Below, piece by piece: positions 48,029-59,422 of a DNA stretch of 64,000 bases. The DNA lies in contig PUDQ02000015.1 in assembly GCA_002964805.2 (NCBI GenBank), positions 1 to 64,000 on the forward strand. The letters run 5' to 3'. The stretch is from Trametes villosa. Taxonomy: Eukaryota; Basidiomycota; Agaricomycetes; Polyporales; Polyporaceae. The notes under the pieces are model-generated. The model had not been told where the DNA came from, made no database searches, and saw nothing but the letters and a program-made list of their open reading frames with translations. The position numbers and the translations under genes were made by a program. The number at the start of each line of letters is the position of its first letter. Within the stretch, counting starts at the first letter, position 1.

Positions 48029-51000
48029 ATGTCTGAGAGGGCGCGTCGGGAGAAACAGGCTAAACTATCCAAGCTCGCCGAGCTCAAGCGCGCACGCGAG
48101 GGTGGCGGGAGATCGTACAAGGTACGAACGCGCGTGGTTAAACAGGCGTGCTGGTCGTGAACGGACGCGTCTTTAGATCGAGGAGGACGAGAAACTATAC
48201 GATGAGGTCTCGGAGGACCAATACAAGACGATAGTGCGCGGTCGCCTCGCGCAGGACGACTTCGTGGTCGACGATGGTATCGGCGGCTACATGGACACGG
48301 GTGTCGATGACTTCGAGGAGCCGGAGGACCGCGAAGAGAGCGACGACGGGCATCCCAAGAGTAAAGGTACGTGGCTTAACCTGATTTCTTGCAACATGTC
48401 TCTTATGCGCCGCGCTGGGCAGCCAAGAAGAGCAAGCCGGACGCGAAGGGCAAGGCGAAGGCAAAGGCGAAACCTCCCCCTCCGGCCGTAACCCCTTCTA
48501 TCGCTGCCTACCGACCCGCCGTCTCAGCAGAGCAGGAAACAGACTTCATGGCGTCCCTTCTAGGAGATATGGACAACATCTCCGCGAAGCCAGCACCAAT
48601 CAAGTCTCGCAAACGCAAGCCAGAACCAGACGCGTTCGATGAGGGCGGGTCCTCTCCCAACCCATTCTCCGGCACCTATCGATCCAAAGCGAAGCCTAGC
48701 GTTCATAGCTACGCAGGCACAGACCCCGACACGTCCTCAGACGGCTTCTACGACGATGGTGTCGGTGCATCTAGTGGCGATGACTATGTCTTAAGCCCGA
48801 AGAAGAAGCCACGGACAGAGGCTCCGGGACTCACGCCGGCCATCGAACGCTTGGGGAAGCTGGGCGTAGAGAGCGGTACCGAAGATGCGGATTCTTCGTT
48901 TGACGACATCGATATGGACGCGTTCATGGAGATCGACGAAGACGAGCTAGCTGATCTCAAGCCGAAACCGAAGGCGAAGCTGGAGGTCGATGCGGAAGCG
49001 AAGCCGCTTAAGCCGCTGAACACGAATGCTAATGGCAAGAAGAAGCTTGACGACACACCGGCCTGGCTGTCTGTGTACGACTCGCTCAAAGTCACCACTG
49101 ACGACTCCCTGGGCTCTCTTCCTACCGCTACCCCTGCGCGGACTGCTGCTCCTACGAATCTGTCTGTCTTGGAGGAGGATGGCTCCCTTCGCTTCTACTG
49201 GCTCGACTACCTGGAACATGACGGAAAGCTATACTTCATCGGTAAGACGCAGGACAAGAAGACGAAGACATGGGTCTCGATCAGCGTCACCGTCGAGAAC
49301 CTCCAGCGTAATCTCTTCATTCTTCCCCGAGAGCGTCGCATGGAGGAGGACGAAGAGACGGGCGAGATGTACGAGACAGACCAGGTTCCCGAGCTGACGG
49401 ACATCTACTCGGATTTCGACCGCCTACGAAGGAAGGCGGGGATCAAGGCTTTCAAGGGCAAGTTCGTGAAACGCAAGTACGCGTTTGGCGAAAAGGATGT
49501 ACCGCGGGAAGAGCGGCAGTGGTTGAAGGTCGTGTACGGCTTTAACGGTCAGTGTGCGCGACTTGCCCCAGAACGCATGTGCTGAACTTGGTGTTCAGAG
49601 CCACAATTGCCGAACACGGCCTCGAGTCCTAACTTCGCGCGCATATTCGGGACCAGCACGAGCGCATTCGAGCTGCTTGTTCTTAAGCGTAAGATTATGG
49701 GACCTTGTTGGTTGCAGGTCAAGCACCCCGAGATCGACAACAAGGGGGCAAGTAACAACGCCTCTGACTATATTTCGGGGGATGGCTGACATCGTGGATG
49801 TAGGTCTCGTGGTGCAAGGTTGAAGCGACGGTGTCCGATCCCAAAGACATCAACCCGTTCCCGGAAACGGACGCGAACGCGCCGAGGGAGATGCCGCCGC
49901 TCACCATCGTGTCACTGAGCACCCGCACGATCGTAAACCACCGGGAGAACATCCGTGAGATTGTCTGTGCAACTGCGCGTATCTGGACAAACCGTAAGCA
50001 ACAAACCAGTCCTACAAGCTCGTAGACTCACGCACGACCCGCAGTGAATATTGACGACCCCACACCGCCGGAGGCTCTCCCGTGCACAGTACGGACGTTC
50101 GTACGTCCGCTGGACCGGTTCCCGCCCAACTTCGAAGCTCGCGCCAGCCACAACGGGAAGGGTGTCATCTCGCCTATGAAGAACGAGCGCATGCTGCTCA
50201 ACAGTTTGCTCGGTTAGTTGATCCTCGCAATGCCATGCCAAGCGATGCTTACCTGCTTCCTTTCTTAGTGACCTTGCACAAGGCTGACCCGGACGTCATC
50301 GTTGGCCATGAATTCCTCGGCGACTCCCTGGATGTCCTACTACATCGCATGCGCGAGTTGAAGGCCGACCATTGGTCTCGCATCGGCCGCTTCAGGCGAT
50401 CCAAGTGGCCGAACATTGGGCGGCAAGGCACCAACATGCGGTTCCTGAGCGGACGTTTGCTCTGCGACCTTGCCAGTGACGGAGCGAAGGTACGCCCTGT
50501 TGCTCTCGCAAAGCAGAGGCGTGTACTCAGCGTATTCAATAGGGCATGATCACCTCGACGACGTGGTCTCTCACCGAGATGTGCAAAACGCACCTGAACA
50601 GCGAACGGCAAGAGATCGACCCTGACGACACCGCAAGCTATTTCGACGGGAGCGTTAGCACGCCCGACCGCCTACTGACGTTCGTGCGACACTGCGAGCT
50701 CGATGCGCACTACCAGATGGCGCTCTCGGCTAAGGTCCAGCTCCTGCCTCTAACCCGCCAGCTGACCAACCTCGCTGGTAACTCCTGGAACAAGACGCTG
50801 AACGGCGGCCGCGCCGAGCGCAACGAGTACATTCTGCTGCATGAGTTCCACCGCCTCAAGTACATCTGCCCGGACAAGCTGTACGGGAAGAAGGCTGCGA
50901 CGGCTGTGAAGGCGGAGAAGGAGGACGAGGATGGCGAGGGCGCGGGCACGAAGGCGACAAAGGGCAAGCGCGACAAGTACAAGGGTGGTCTCGTGTTCGA

Positions 51001-53323
51001 GCCGAAGCGCGGCCTGTGGGACAAGTATATCCTCGTCATGGACTTCAACTCGCTGTACCCCAGCATCATCCAGGAGTATAATATCGACTTCACCACAGTG
51101 GAGCCGGTCGAGGATGAGGTGAGTGCACGAGACTGATGTGATAGCACTTGCACTAATGCTCGCACAGGAGGGAGAGGAGAAGATTCCGGAGCCGCCAAGC
51201 TCAGAGGTTGGACAGGGTGTCCTACCACGTCTTATCGCCACCCTCGTCAGTCGTCGTCGACAAGTGAAGAGCTTGATGAAGGATAAGAAGGCCAACGCCG
51301 CGCAGTTGCTTCAGGTACAGCGTTTCGTAGCCTACGGCTGCCTGTACGGCATACTGACGTATGATCTTTTCAGTGGGACATCAAACAGATGGCCTTGAAG
51401 CTGACGGCGAACAGTATGTACGGTTGTCTGGGTTTCGAGTACTCGCGGTTCTACGCGCGTCCACTCGCTGCCCTCACGACGTTCAAGGGTCGAGAGATCC
51501 TGACGCACACTCGTGAGCTTGCGGAGAGCATGCAGCTTGACGTACGTCGGATACTTAATCTCATACGTCCATTTGTCTCAATCAAGTCTAGGTCGTCTAC
51601 GGTGACACGGACTCCGTCTTCGTGAACTCGAACGTGACAGACCTTGCCGAGGCCCTGAAGATATCCGCGGAGTTCAAGAAGGCCGTCAACGATCGGTACA
51701 AGCTGCTAGAGATCGACCTGGACGGTATCTTCCAGCGACTGCTCCTGCTGCAGAAGAAGAAGTACGCTGCTGTCAAGGTTGAGGACGGGACACGCACCTC
51801 CACCGAGGTCAAGGGTCTGGACATGAAGCGCAGAGAGTACTGTGCCCTGTCGAAGACCGTATCACAGTCAGTCTACCGCGCTCATCCACCGAGTTTGTTC
51901 GATACTGACGTTTTTCACAGGTACGTCCTCGAGCAAATCTTGTCCGGCGAAGCAACGGAGAACGTCGTCGAGAACATCCACGAGTACCTGTCCACCGTCG
52001 GCGAGAACGTCCGCGCAGGCAAGATCAAGCTCGACGAGTTCATTGTCTTCAAGGTACGTCGAGCTCGTACTCGTGTGCTTCGATATCCCGGACTGACAAC
52101 TGCTGCAGCGACTGGGAAAGAACCCGGAGGACTACCCCGACGCGAAGAGCCAGCCGCATGTACAGGTCGCGTTGCGGATGAAGGCCAGAGGCATCACCGC
52201 GCGTGCGGGCGACGTCATTCCCTACGTGTTCTGCCTTGGCGAGGGCGGCGAGTCTTCGAAGACCGCGCAAGCCGACAAGGCAAAGCACCCCGACGAAGTT
52301 CGCAGGGAGAGCGACAAGCTCAAAATCGGTGAGCTTGACGTCGATTTCCAGTGCAGCGCGTGGCTCACCTCTGTGCTAGACTATGAGCACTACCTGTCGC
52401 AGCAGATCCTGCCACCTATCGAGCGTTTGTGTGAGCCTATTGAGGGCACCGACCGTTCACGGCTGGCAGAATGCCTAGGTACAACGTCTTCCTCTTCGCA
52501 TCTATGCACATACTAAACCGTGATTTTTCCTCAGGCCTCGACCCCAATCGCTACCGCTCCGCCGTCGGCGGAGAGGCAGAGGAACGGAACTTCGGCACCC
52601 TCGACTCACTCATGTCCGACGCGGAACGGTTCAAGGACACTGACCCCTTCATCGTCCGGTGCCGGTCATGTCACAACGACGTCACCTTCGCCCCCATATC
52701 CGACCGAGAGGTACGTCTTCATCCCCGCGCGAACGAGCGCAACGCTGACGGCTATTGCAGAAATCGCCTATCACATCCGCCGGCGTGGTGTGCTCTCATT
52801 GCCACTCGCAGCTGAGCGCTGCAAGCGTGCAGGCCCAGCTGGAAGTGCAGATCCGCGCGCACATCGCGCGGTACTATGAGAGCTGGACGGTGTGCGACGA
52901 CCCCACGTGCGGGAACCGCACACGTACAATGAGCGTGTATGGGCGGCGGTGTTTGCGGCCTGGCTGTCGGGGCGCGGTCTCGTTCGAGGTGCGTAGTTCT
53001 CTAACCTCCTATCGACGCGGTCGTACTGAGGCTTCGCAGTACTCGGACGCGCAACTCTACAACCAGCTCCGATACTACATGTCGCTATTCGACGTCGACA
53101 GGGCCAAGAGTTCCGCGTCTCCAGCGGTGGTTGGTACGTAGGGCGGTTCTACTGTTCGCGTACGGCGGCTGACGGGGCGGCGGCTACAGAGCAACTCGGT
53201 GGCGCGGCCTCAACCAACCAGGTGTTCTTGCCCATGATGACGGCGACTGTCGACAAGTACATGGACCAGTGCGGCCGGCGGTGGATCCAGATGGGGGCGC
53301 TGTTCTCATTCATGAAGTTGTGA
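48029..53323 (+). CDS. POL1: DNA polymerase alpha catalytic subunit
   Basis: Family B replicative polymerase that extends primase RNA primers. It starts [20 protein letters not shown] (exon 48029-48121); exons 48177-48366 and 48423-49547 follow, then about ten more. The N-terminal 450 residues are charged with a basic/acidic patchwork and hold the p58/p180 N-terminal region ([11 protein letters not shown]). The exonuclease-like fold ([12 protein letters not shown]) is followed by the polymerase motifs: [46 protein letters not shown]. The C-terminus has two zinc modules ([35 protein letters not shown]) that bind the B subunit, and it ends GALFSFMKL. One intron (49748-49803) appears to be of the GC-AG class. 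Complete within the window. Confidence 0.96.
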
Positions 53324-53563
53324 GCTGTCTCGAGGCGATGTATCACCAGTCAGGGAGTAGCAGTGGCATATGTACTATTTATCGTCGTCGCTTTTGTATC
53401 GCTATCATTGCATGTGTTCAGGCAATCCAGAGTTTCGCGGGATGGCTCTCTTCGAGACTCACACCGCCATTTCATGGGCGAGTATACTATCTGCATTCAA
53501 CTCCCGCAAGGGTAGAGGATGGGAGTAGAGGGAGAGGACACAATGGGCGGACAACTGGATTGC
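53324..53563. other. Convergent spacer
   Basis: 240 bp between the ends of POL1 and the flavin-reductase-like gene; 3' ends only. Confidence 0.5.
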
Positions 53564-54349
53564 TCAGCTCGGTGACTTCGCGTCCGACTTCGGTTCAATT
53601 CCACAAGTCGTCACGTACCCGCGGCGATGATACAGCAAGGGTCGTACTCCATCCCCAGCACCCAGGACATGCTCCACGCGAATCACCTCCGCAATAAACA
53701 ACTCCGAGGCGACTCCCTCTCCCTTCCACTCAGGCGCCTCCTCCTTCCCTCCGGCCGTGAGCGACTCCAAGTCGTGCAGTGGCCACGACGCGGCGACAAG
53801 GCGGCACGACATCGCGCCTACCGCGCCATCAAGTACCGGCAGGCCCTCTTCCGTGAGCGAATGGGGTAACGCCACGAATGGTTCGGGGTAAAGGTCGGCG
53901 CGGGCGAAGCGCACGGCGGTGGATTCTTGGCGGTCGGAGAGGATGTTGATGACCATGTGGGAGTAGAGGCTCGTGGAGGAGTGTGCGGAGGTGAGAGAGG
54001 TGGCCATGCGGGAGGGTATTCGGAGGGAGAATGCGACGAGCGGGTGCGGGTCCATGGATATTGAGCTGAAAGAGGAGAGGGTTGCGCCATGAAACCGAGT
54101 TGGATGTGTGGTGGCTTTTGACGTGGTAGGGTCCATGAGAGAGGTCACGACCGCTACGGGCTGAGCCGTATCCCTCAGCAGTGCACGGAGGTCATCCCGC
54201 ACAGCGCTTGCATTTGAGGAGAGATTTCGCGCAGCTTGCCTCACTTTCAGCCTATGCGAGGATCTCGAGCACGAAACGCGGAGCATAGGCGGTCCTATAG
54301 AGCACGTAAGCCAAAGGCGCAGAGTGGTCCGCTCTACGAGAGAGGACAT
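53564..54349 (-). CDS. Flavin reductase-like (FMN-binding split barrel) protein
   Basis: Single exon, 261 aa from the ATG at 54349, or 240 aa from the ATG at 54286 (MLRVSCSRSSHRLKVRQAARN), which reads as a mitochondrial presequence and is the more likely start. The split-barrel domain spans about residues 45-255 of the long form: LRDTAQPVAVVTSL, FHGATLSSFSSISMDPHPLVAFSLR with the phosphate-binding Ser/Thr run, MVINILSDRQ, and VLDGAVGAMSCRLVAASWPLH. It ends near YHRRGYVTTC. Members reduce flavins with NAD(P)H or hold FMN for partner monooxygenases. Substrate and partner are unknown. Confidence 0.8.
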   Translation of the reverse strand: MSSLVERTTLRLWLTCSIGPPMLRVSCSRSSHRLKVRQAARNLSSNASAVRDDLRALLRDTAQPVAVVTSLMDPTTSKATTHPTRFHGATLSSFSSISMDPHPLVAFSLRIPSRMATSLTSAHSSTSLYSHMVINILSDRQESTAVRFARADLYPEPFVALPHSLTEEGLPVLDGAVGAMSCRLVAASWPLHDLESLTAGGKEEAPEWKGEGVASELFIAEVIRVEHVLGAGDGVRPLLYHRRGYVTTCGIEPKSDAKSPS

Positions 54350-55076
54350 ACCTCAGAATGTTAAGACTGGTGAGTGCTAGTGTATAAAGGTGATTAGATA
54401 GGAAAGAGCATCGAGGGATCACGTCGTGTCGGATATGACGCAGTGAACGCGGCAGACGGGCGGTTGTTTGCGCCTGTTAGGATCTAAGGCTCTTGCACAA
54501 CACGACCAAGCAAGGCGGCCCGGCGTGCACCCGGAGCGTTGCCGGGAGAGCGCCCGCATTTGGCGCTCGAGAAGCAGCGGTCGGACGGCGCCACATTCGC
54601 CAGGAGTGGGACATCCAGACGGCGGCCATCGCATCACTTCCTGTGCGGCATGATCTCCTGAGGGTCCTCATTCCCCATACGCCGGGTAGAAAGCTCGGAA
54701 AGCAAGCGGAAATGAAGACGGTGTCCAATAGTGTCGAGCCAGTCAGAAGCGACAGAACTTAGGACGAAAGGTGCGTTTCAGACGGCAGACGACAGAGTCA
54801 CAAGCCACGCGATGTCGTACGAATGGTTTTCGCGCAGGAGTAGCTGCCGGAGTCAGCATCCCACGGAACCTCGGCACGCCGTTGATAGTGATTGCCAATA
54901 ACCGCTCGTCTTACTTATGTCGCACTCCGCCCTGCGCTCCCCATTGCCCAAGATGACTCTGATTTAACCCGGGCTATCGTTAAAGGACAGATCCCCCGCA
55001 GTGACGACGTGAGCTATTCTTGCCTTGCGCGCCACTCCTCCGTCCGGTTCTCTTTCTCCTACCGCCACGGTCAGCC
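54350..55076. other. Divergent promoter region, flavin-reductase gene / MFS gene
   Basis: About 730 bp with no recognisable gene. The last 60 bp before 55077 are CT-rich. Confidence 0.5.
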
Positions 55077-57526
55077 ATGAAACCAACCGACGAAGAGGCC
55101 ACCGTCGTCGAGGGCGTGGTTGCGGAGATCGGCAGCCTTGCGCGGAGGTCACTGTCCAGCGTCCATGAGGCCGTAGACCCACGCATAAGGCCGTCGGACA
55201 GGCCCGCGGACGAAGTCCTGGACGAGGGCTATGTCCGCCAGTTCAGCGACTACATTGAACACAAGCACCATGACGAAAAGCACGCAAGTGCAGATGAAGG
55301 CTCCCAAAAGGACTCCGACGACATCATATATGTGAGCGGGGCTTCTTTGTAGCATGTGGCAGAAACACCTCCTAACTCGCCCATGTTGCTGCTTTTAGGT
55401 CGAGTTCGAGGAGGATGACAGGAGAGATCCCATGAACTTCTCCAGAACCCAGAAATGGATCATTACCACGACCGCGTCTTTCTTCTCTATCATTGTCGGT
55501 GCGTGCAGTTTTTTGGAATTCATAAACGACGCATTCTAAACGGCCAGCGAACAGCGTCGTCTTCTTCCGCGTATGCGCTAGGAGGCCCTTCTATGATTCG
55601 TGACCTCAATGCCACCCAGTTTCAGTCCACGATCGGCCTGTCCATGTACACCCTCGGGTTCGCCGTCGTTCCCCTGGTTTCCGCGTCGTTCAGCGAAGAA
55701 TTCGGCCGGCAGCCCCTGTATTTCTGCAGCGGCATCGGCTGCCTTCTCATGCATCTCATGACCGCACTGTGAGCACTCCCACTCTCCGCCCCTTCGACGC
55801 ATGCTAACCTCAGGCACAGGGCTCCGAACATTCAGACCGTCATCCTCGGCCGGTTTCTGGCGGGGGCCTTCGGCTCGACCGGATCTACCATGGTCGGTGG
55901 CACCATAGCGGACATTTGGGCCCCGCATGAGTACGCTAGCCCGCTTCGGAAATAGACCCGCATCTGACGTGCTCTCCGCAGGCGGGGGCTGCCAATGTCG
56001 CTGTTTGCGGTCATGGCTCTCTCAGGGCCCGGCGTTGGCTGTGTAGCGGCCGGCTGGATCGAACAAAACCCGCACCTCGAGTGGCGCTGGATCCAGTGGA
56101 TCCATGTGATGTACGTGTGCAACATGGTCGATTTGATATGTAGAACATGCTCCTGACATACAACGCTCTCAGCTGGACAGGCATCTTCGTGGTAGCCGTG
56201 CCGATATGCATGAAGGAGACGCGGTCGGGCGTCCTCCTAACGAGGCTAGCGAAGAAGCTGCGCAAGGACACTGGCAACCATCACTACCGTGCGCGCGTGG
56301 AGGATGAGCGCGCCAGCCTGCGGACGCTCATCTACATCTCGTGCACCAGGCCGATCTGTGAGCGAAACCTACACACAGTTCAGAGCTGCGCTGACCAGCC
56401 ACACAGATCTGCTCATCACGGAGCCGGTGGTAGCGGCGTTTAGCGTAAGTTCGATGCATATGAATTGCTGCGCGTCGGATGCTGAACCCTGGCATAGCTT
56501 TGGGTGGGCTTCGCTTGGGGCATCCTCTACGTGCTTGTGGAGTACGTACTCTCTCCGCGGAAGCCTGCCTCACCGGATTGACGGTATTCGATCAGATCCA
56601 TTGCACCGGCGTTCAGGACGATCCACCACTTCAACACCGGGCAGACCGGTACCGTTTTCGTCGCCATGATGTGCGTTGATCATTCCTGTGCCCGACGAAA
56701 CGTCTCTGACATGTAGTCTAGTGTCGGGTGCTTCGTGGGACTATTCATACAGCTTTACCAAGAGAAGCTCTACGCGTAAGTTACACCTCTCTTCGCGTTC
56801 CCGACGAGATGCGAATGCTCACACCCGAAACTCGTAGAAAATATGCTCCGACGCGAGGCCCCGAAGCCCGTCTATTCAGTGCCTGCGTGGGCGCAATCCT
56901 GTTCCCCGCAGGCATGTTCATCTACGCCTGGTGCACCTTCGAGTCGGTGCCCTGGATAGGGATGGCGATGGGCATCTTCGTGAGTCCGCCCTGACTGTAT
57001 AGCACCCGTATCCATGCTGATGGTCGGTGTCTGTAGGTTATAATGACCGCCCTGTTCATTCTGTACGTCGCGGTCTTCACATACCTCGCCGACTGGTACG
57101 TGCCTGTCCCGCTCGCGCTCCCCGATAACGCCGACGCCGACGTGCTGACTGCCCCCGGTAGCTACGGCATCTTCGCGTCCTCCGCGCTCGCCGGCCAAAG
57201 TCTCTGCCGTACGTCTCCCTTCCCGCGCCTCCGCTTCTGCTGATGTCCGCTCACGCTCTCGTCTTTCGGCTGTCGCGCAGGCAACCTCATGGGCATGGCG
57301 TTCCCGCTGTTCACCGAGCAGATGTTCGCGCGCCTGACGTACCACTGGGGCAACACCCTCTTCGGCTGCATTGCCGTCGCCATGATCCCCATCCCATACG
57401 TGCGTCTTCATGTTCTCTCGGTTGTCTGCCGTCGTGTGCCAACGTTGGGAATAGGTGCTGCTGTGGAAGGGGCCGGCGATTCGCGCGAGCAGCAAGTTCG
57501 CGTCGCAGACTGTCCACAAATACTAA
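55077..57526 (+). CDS. MFS transporter, drug:H+ antiporter (DHA1) type
   Basis: Plasma-membrane proton antiporter with 12 expected helices. Exon 1 (55077-55331) encodes a hydrophilic 85-residue N-terminus (MKPTDEEATVVEG...); the next begins VEFEEDDRRDPMNFSRTQKW, the usual lead into helix 1. Motif A-like EEFGRQPLYF follows helix 2; RFLAGAFGSTGSTMVGGTIAD and LSGPGVGCVAAGWIEQNP hold motif C (GPGVG), the antiporter signature. Later helices include LFSACVGAILFPAGMFIYAW and VIMTALFILYVAVFTYLADW, and NLMGMAFPLFTEQMFARL with HWGNTLFGCIAVAMIPIPY near the end. It stops TAA at 57524-57526 after SQTVHKY. About a dozen short introns. Substrate unknown; export of toxic aromatics would fit the neighbourhood. 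Confidence 0.88.
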
Positions 57527-57818
57527 GGGGCCTTCAGGCGTCCCTCTGGCTCCCAGGCTCGGTCACATAGATTTACTGTAGAATGGATACAGAAGGGGCC
57601 GGCAGTACCACACGCTATCGGAATCCATGAACGGAGGCTACCATCGCACTTGGACGTTCGCTCACATTTACGAGTATCACGTCCTAATCACGCACATCGC
57701 ATTCGCCCATCGTCTCACCTGTATAGTCTAGCTCGGAGCTTGATTGGTACTGTACGATACATTACAATTCTAGACTGCATGCTTCCCCGAACCTCCGTTT
57801 TCTTCTCGATGCGCCCAT
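57527..57818. other. Convergent spacer
   Basis: 292 bp between the 3' ends of the MFS gene and ADE1; nothing else seen. Confidence 0.5.
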
Positions 57819-58967
57819 TCAGAGGCCCTCGCCCGTCAGCAGCTCCAACGCCTCCAAGTAGCGCTTCCGCGTCCCCTCAACAACGCTCTCGTCCATGACC
57901 CACCCCTCGCCCTCCTTCCCCTCCGGGCCGCTCTCCAGCCCCTTCCGGAAGCCCGTCCTCGTGAGCCAGTCGCGCAGGTACTGCTTGTCGAAGCTCGGCT
58001 GCGCGCCGCCCGGCGCGTACTCCGCCGCGGGCCAGTAGCGCGACGAGTCGGGGGTGAGCAGCTCGTCGACGAGGATGAGCTCCTGCGCGCCGGAGCCGTC
58101 CGCGGCGGGCACGAGCCCGAACTCGAACTTTGTGTCCGCGAGGATGAGGCCGCGCGTGAGCGCGAAGTCCGCCGCCTCTTTGTACAGCGCGAGTGCGGCG
58201 CGCTCGACTTTGGCACAGAGGTCGGCGCCGACGATCTTGGCCGCTGGAGCATCCAGTCAGCGTCGGGTCGCTGGATGAGGGGTACGGATTTTTTTGTGTT
58301 ACGAACCTTGCTCGGGCGAGATGTTCTCATCGTGCTGGCCCTGCTCCGCCTTGGTGGAAGGCGTGAACAGCGGCTCGGGCAGCTTTTGCGACTCGACCAA
58401 GCCGGCTGGGAGCGGGATGCCGTGGACTGTGCCGGACTTCTTGTACTCGGCCCATCCGGAGCCTAAGAAGTTCAAGTTACGCCCTGAAGTAGCGGACGAT
58501 GGTGCTATTTCGCGCACCGGTGATATATCCGCGGACGATCGCTTCGAGGGGGACGACCTGAGCCTTCTTGACCAACATCGCGCGCCCTTCGAGCGTTTCT
58601 TTGTGTACCCGTACTTCCGCGGGCATCTCGTTGATGTCCGCCGTCACGAAGTGTGTCGGGATGACATGCCCGAGCTTGTTGAACCAGAACAGCGAGATCT
58701 TCGTGAGGACCTTGCCCTTGTCAGGAACTCCCTAAAAGTACGGAGAATATTAGGGCGTGACAGAAGAACGGTTATCAGCGTTTCTACGATGCAACGTATG
58801 AGAACAGCACTAACGTTGCGCAAAATGACGTCGTACGCGGATATGCGATCCGAAGCGACGAAGAGGAGCAGGTTCGGGTCGGAGGTGGCGTAGACATCGC
58901 GGACCTTTCCCCTGTTGAGCAACTCCAGGCCGCGTAGGTTGCTGTCTATCAAGGCTCCTGTGCTCAT
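57819..58967 (-). CDS. ADE1: SAICAR synthetase (phosphoribosylaminoimidazole-succinocarboxamide synthase)
   Basis: Joins CAIR and aspartate with ATP in de novo purine synthesis. The start ATG at 58967 gives [20 protein letters not shown], then [10 protein letters not shown] and [19 protein letters not shown] (nucleotide-binding part). After introns follow [83 protein letters not shown] and [17 protein letters not shown] with the C-terminal [10 protein letters not shown]. The order and the length of about 310 aa match yeast Ade1. At least four exons; stop at 57819. A TGACTC (as GAGTCA, 59042-59047) lies about 75 bp upstream, as at ADE16. Confidence 0.95.
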
Positions 58968-59041
58968 CGTGTGCAGTGAACCCGTGATTAGGTGGAGGCT
59001 TTTAAGATCTATGGCGCGCTTGGGCAGTCAGTAAGTCATAG

Positions 59042-59047
59042 GAGTCA
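59042..59047 (-). promoter_or_regulatory. TGACTC box upstream of ADE1
   Basis: Read on the minus strand TGACTC lies 75-80 bp before the ADE1 start. The same hexamer lies upstream of ADE16. In yeast this is the Bas1/Gcn4 core at ADE genes; here it is a candidate only. Confidence 0.35.
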
Positions 59048-59329
59048 CTGCTTTCCGTCTCATTTTGAAGATCGGGCCGTGTTCGTCCAGATTTGGTAGG
59101 TACTGTAGTTGAGCAGTTCGGAGATATCCTGCCAGGCTTACACTGTTTTCAATGCGACACCGGGGAAAACAACAAGAGATATTGCTGCTCCATTTCCTTT
59201 CGAAATTACCCTGTCTCGAATCCCGACAGAGCTGACAATTTGAGCATGCCGCGGACTGCAGAATGTTTGAGAGGCATCAATGTTTCAACAGCTGCTCAAG
59301 ATGATGACTGCCTGAGTTTGCTCCATATC

Positions 59330-59413
59330 GCCCGCCTAGCTCAATCGGATAGAGCGTCAGACTCTTACTAGCGGGTGATCTGAAGGCTGCGAGTTCGACC
59401 CTCGCGGTGGGCT
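59330..59413 (+). tRNA. tRNA-Lys(CUU) with a 10-nt intron
   Basis: The acceptor arms GCCCGCC (59330-59336) and GGTGGGC (59406-59412) pair. The A box TAGCTCAATCGG and B box GAGTTCGACCC are standard. The anticodon stem TCAGA/TCTGA encloses a CTCTTAA loop with anticodon CTT at 59364-59366; the loop is interrupted after A37 by ctagcgggtg (59368-59377), the normal place for nuclear tRNA introns. The mature tRNA is 74 nt before CCA. Confidence 0.93.
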
Positions 59414-59417
59414 AGTG

Positions 59418-59422
59418 TTTTT
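59418..59422 (+). terminator. RNA polymerase III terminator
   Basis: TTTTT four bases after the tRNA 3' end. Confidence 0.8.
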
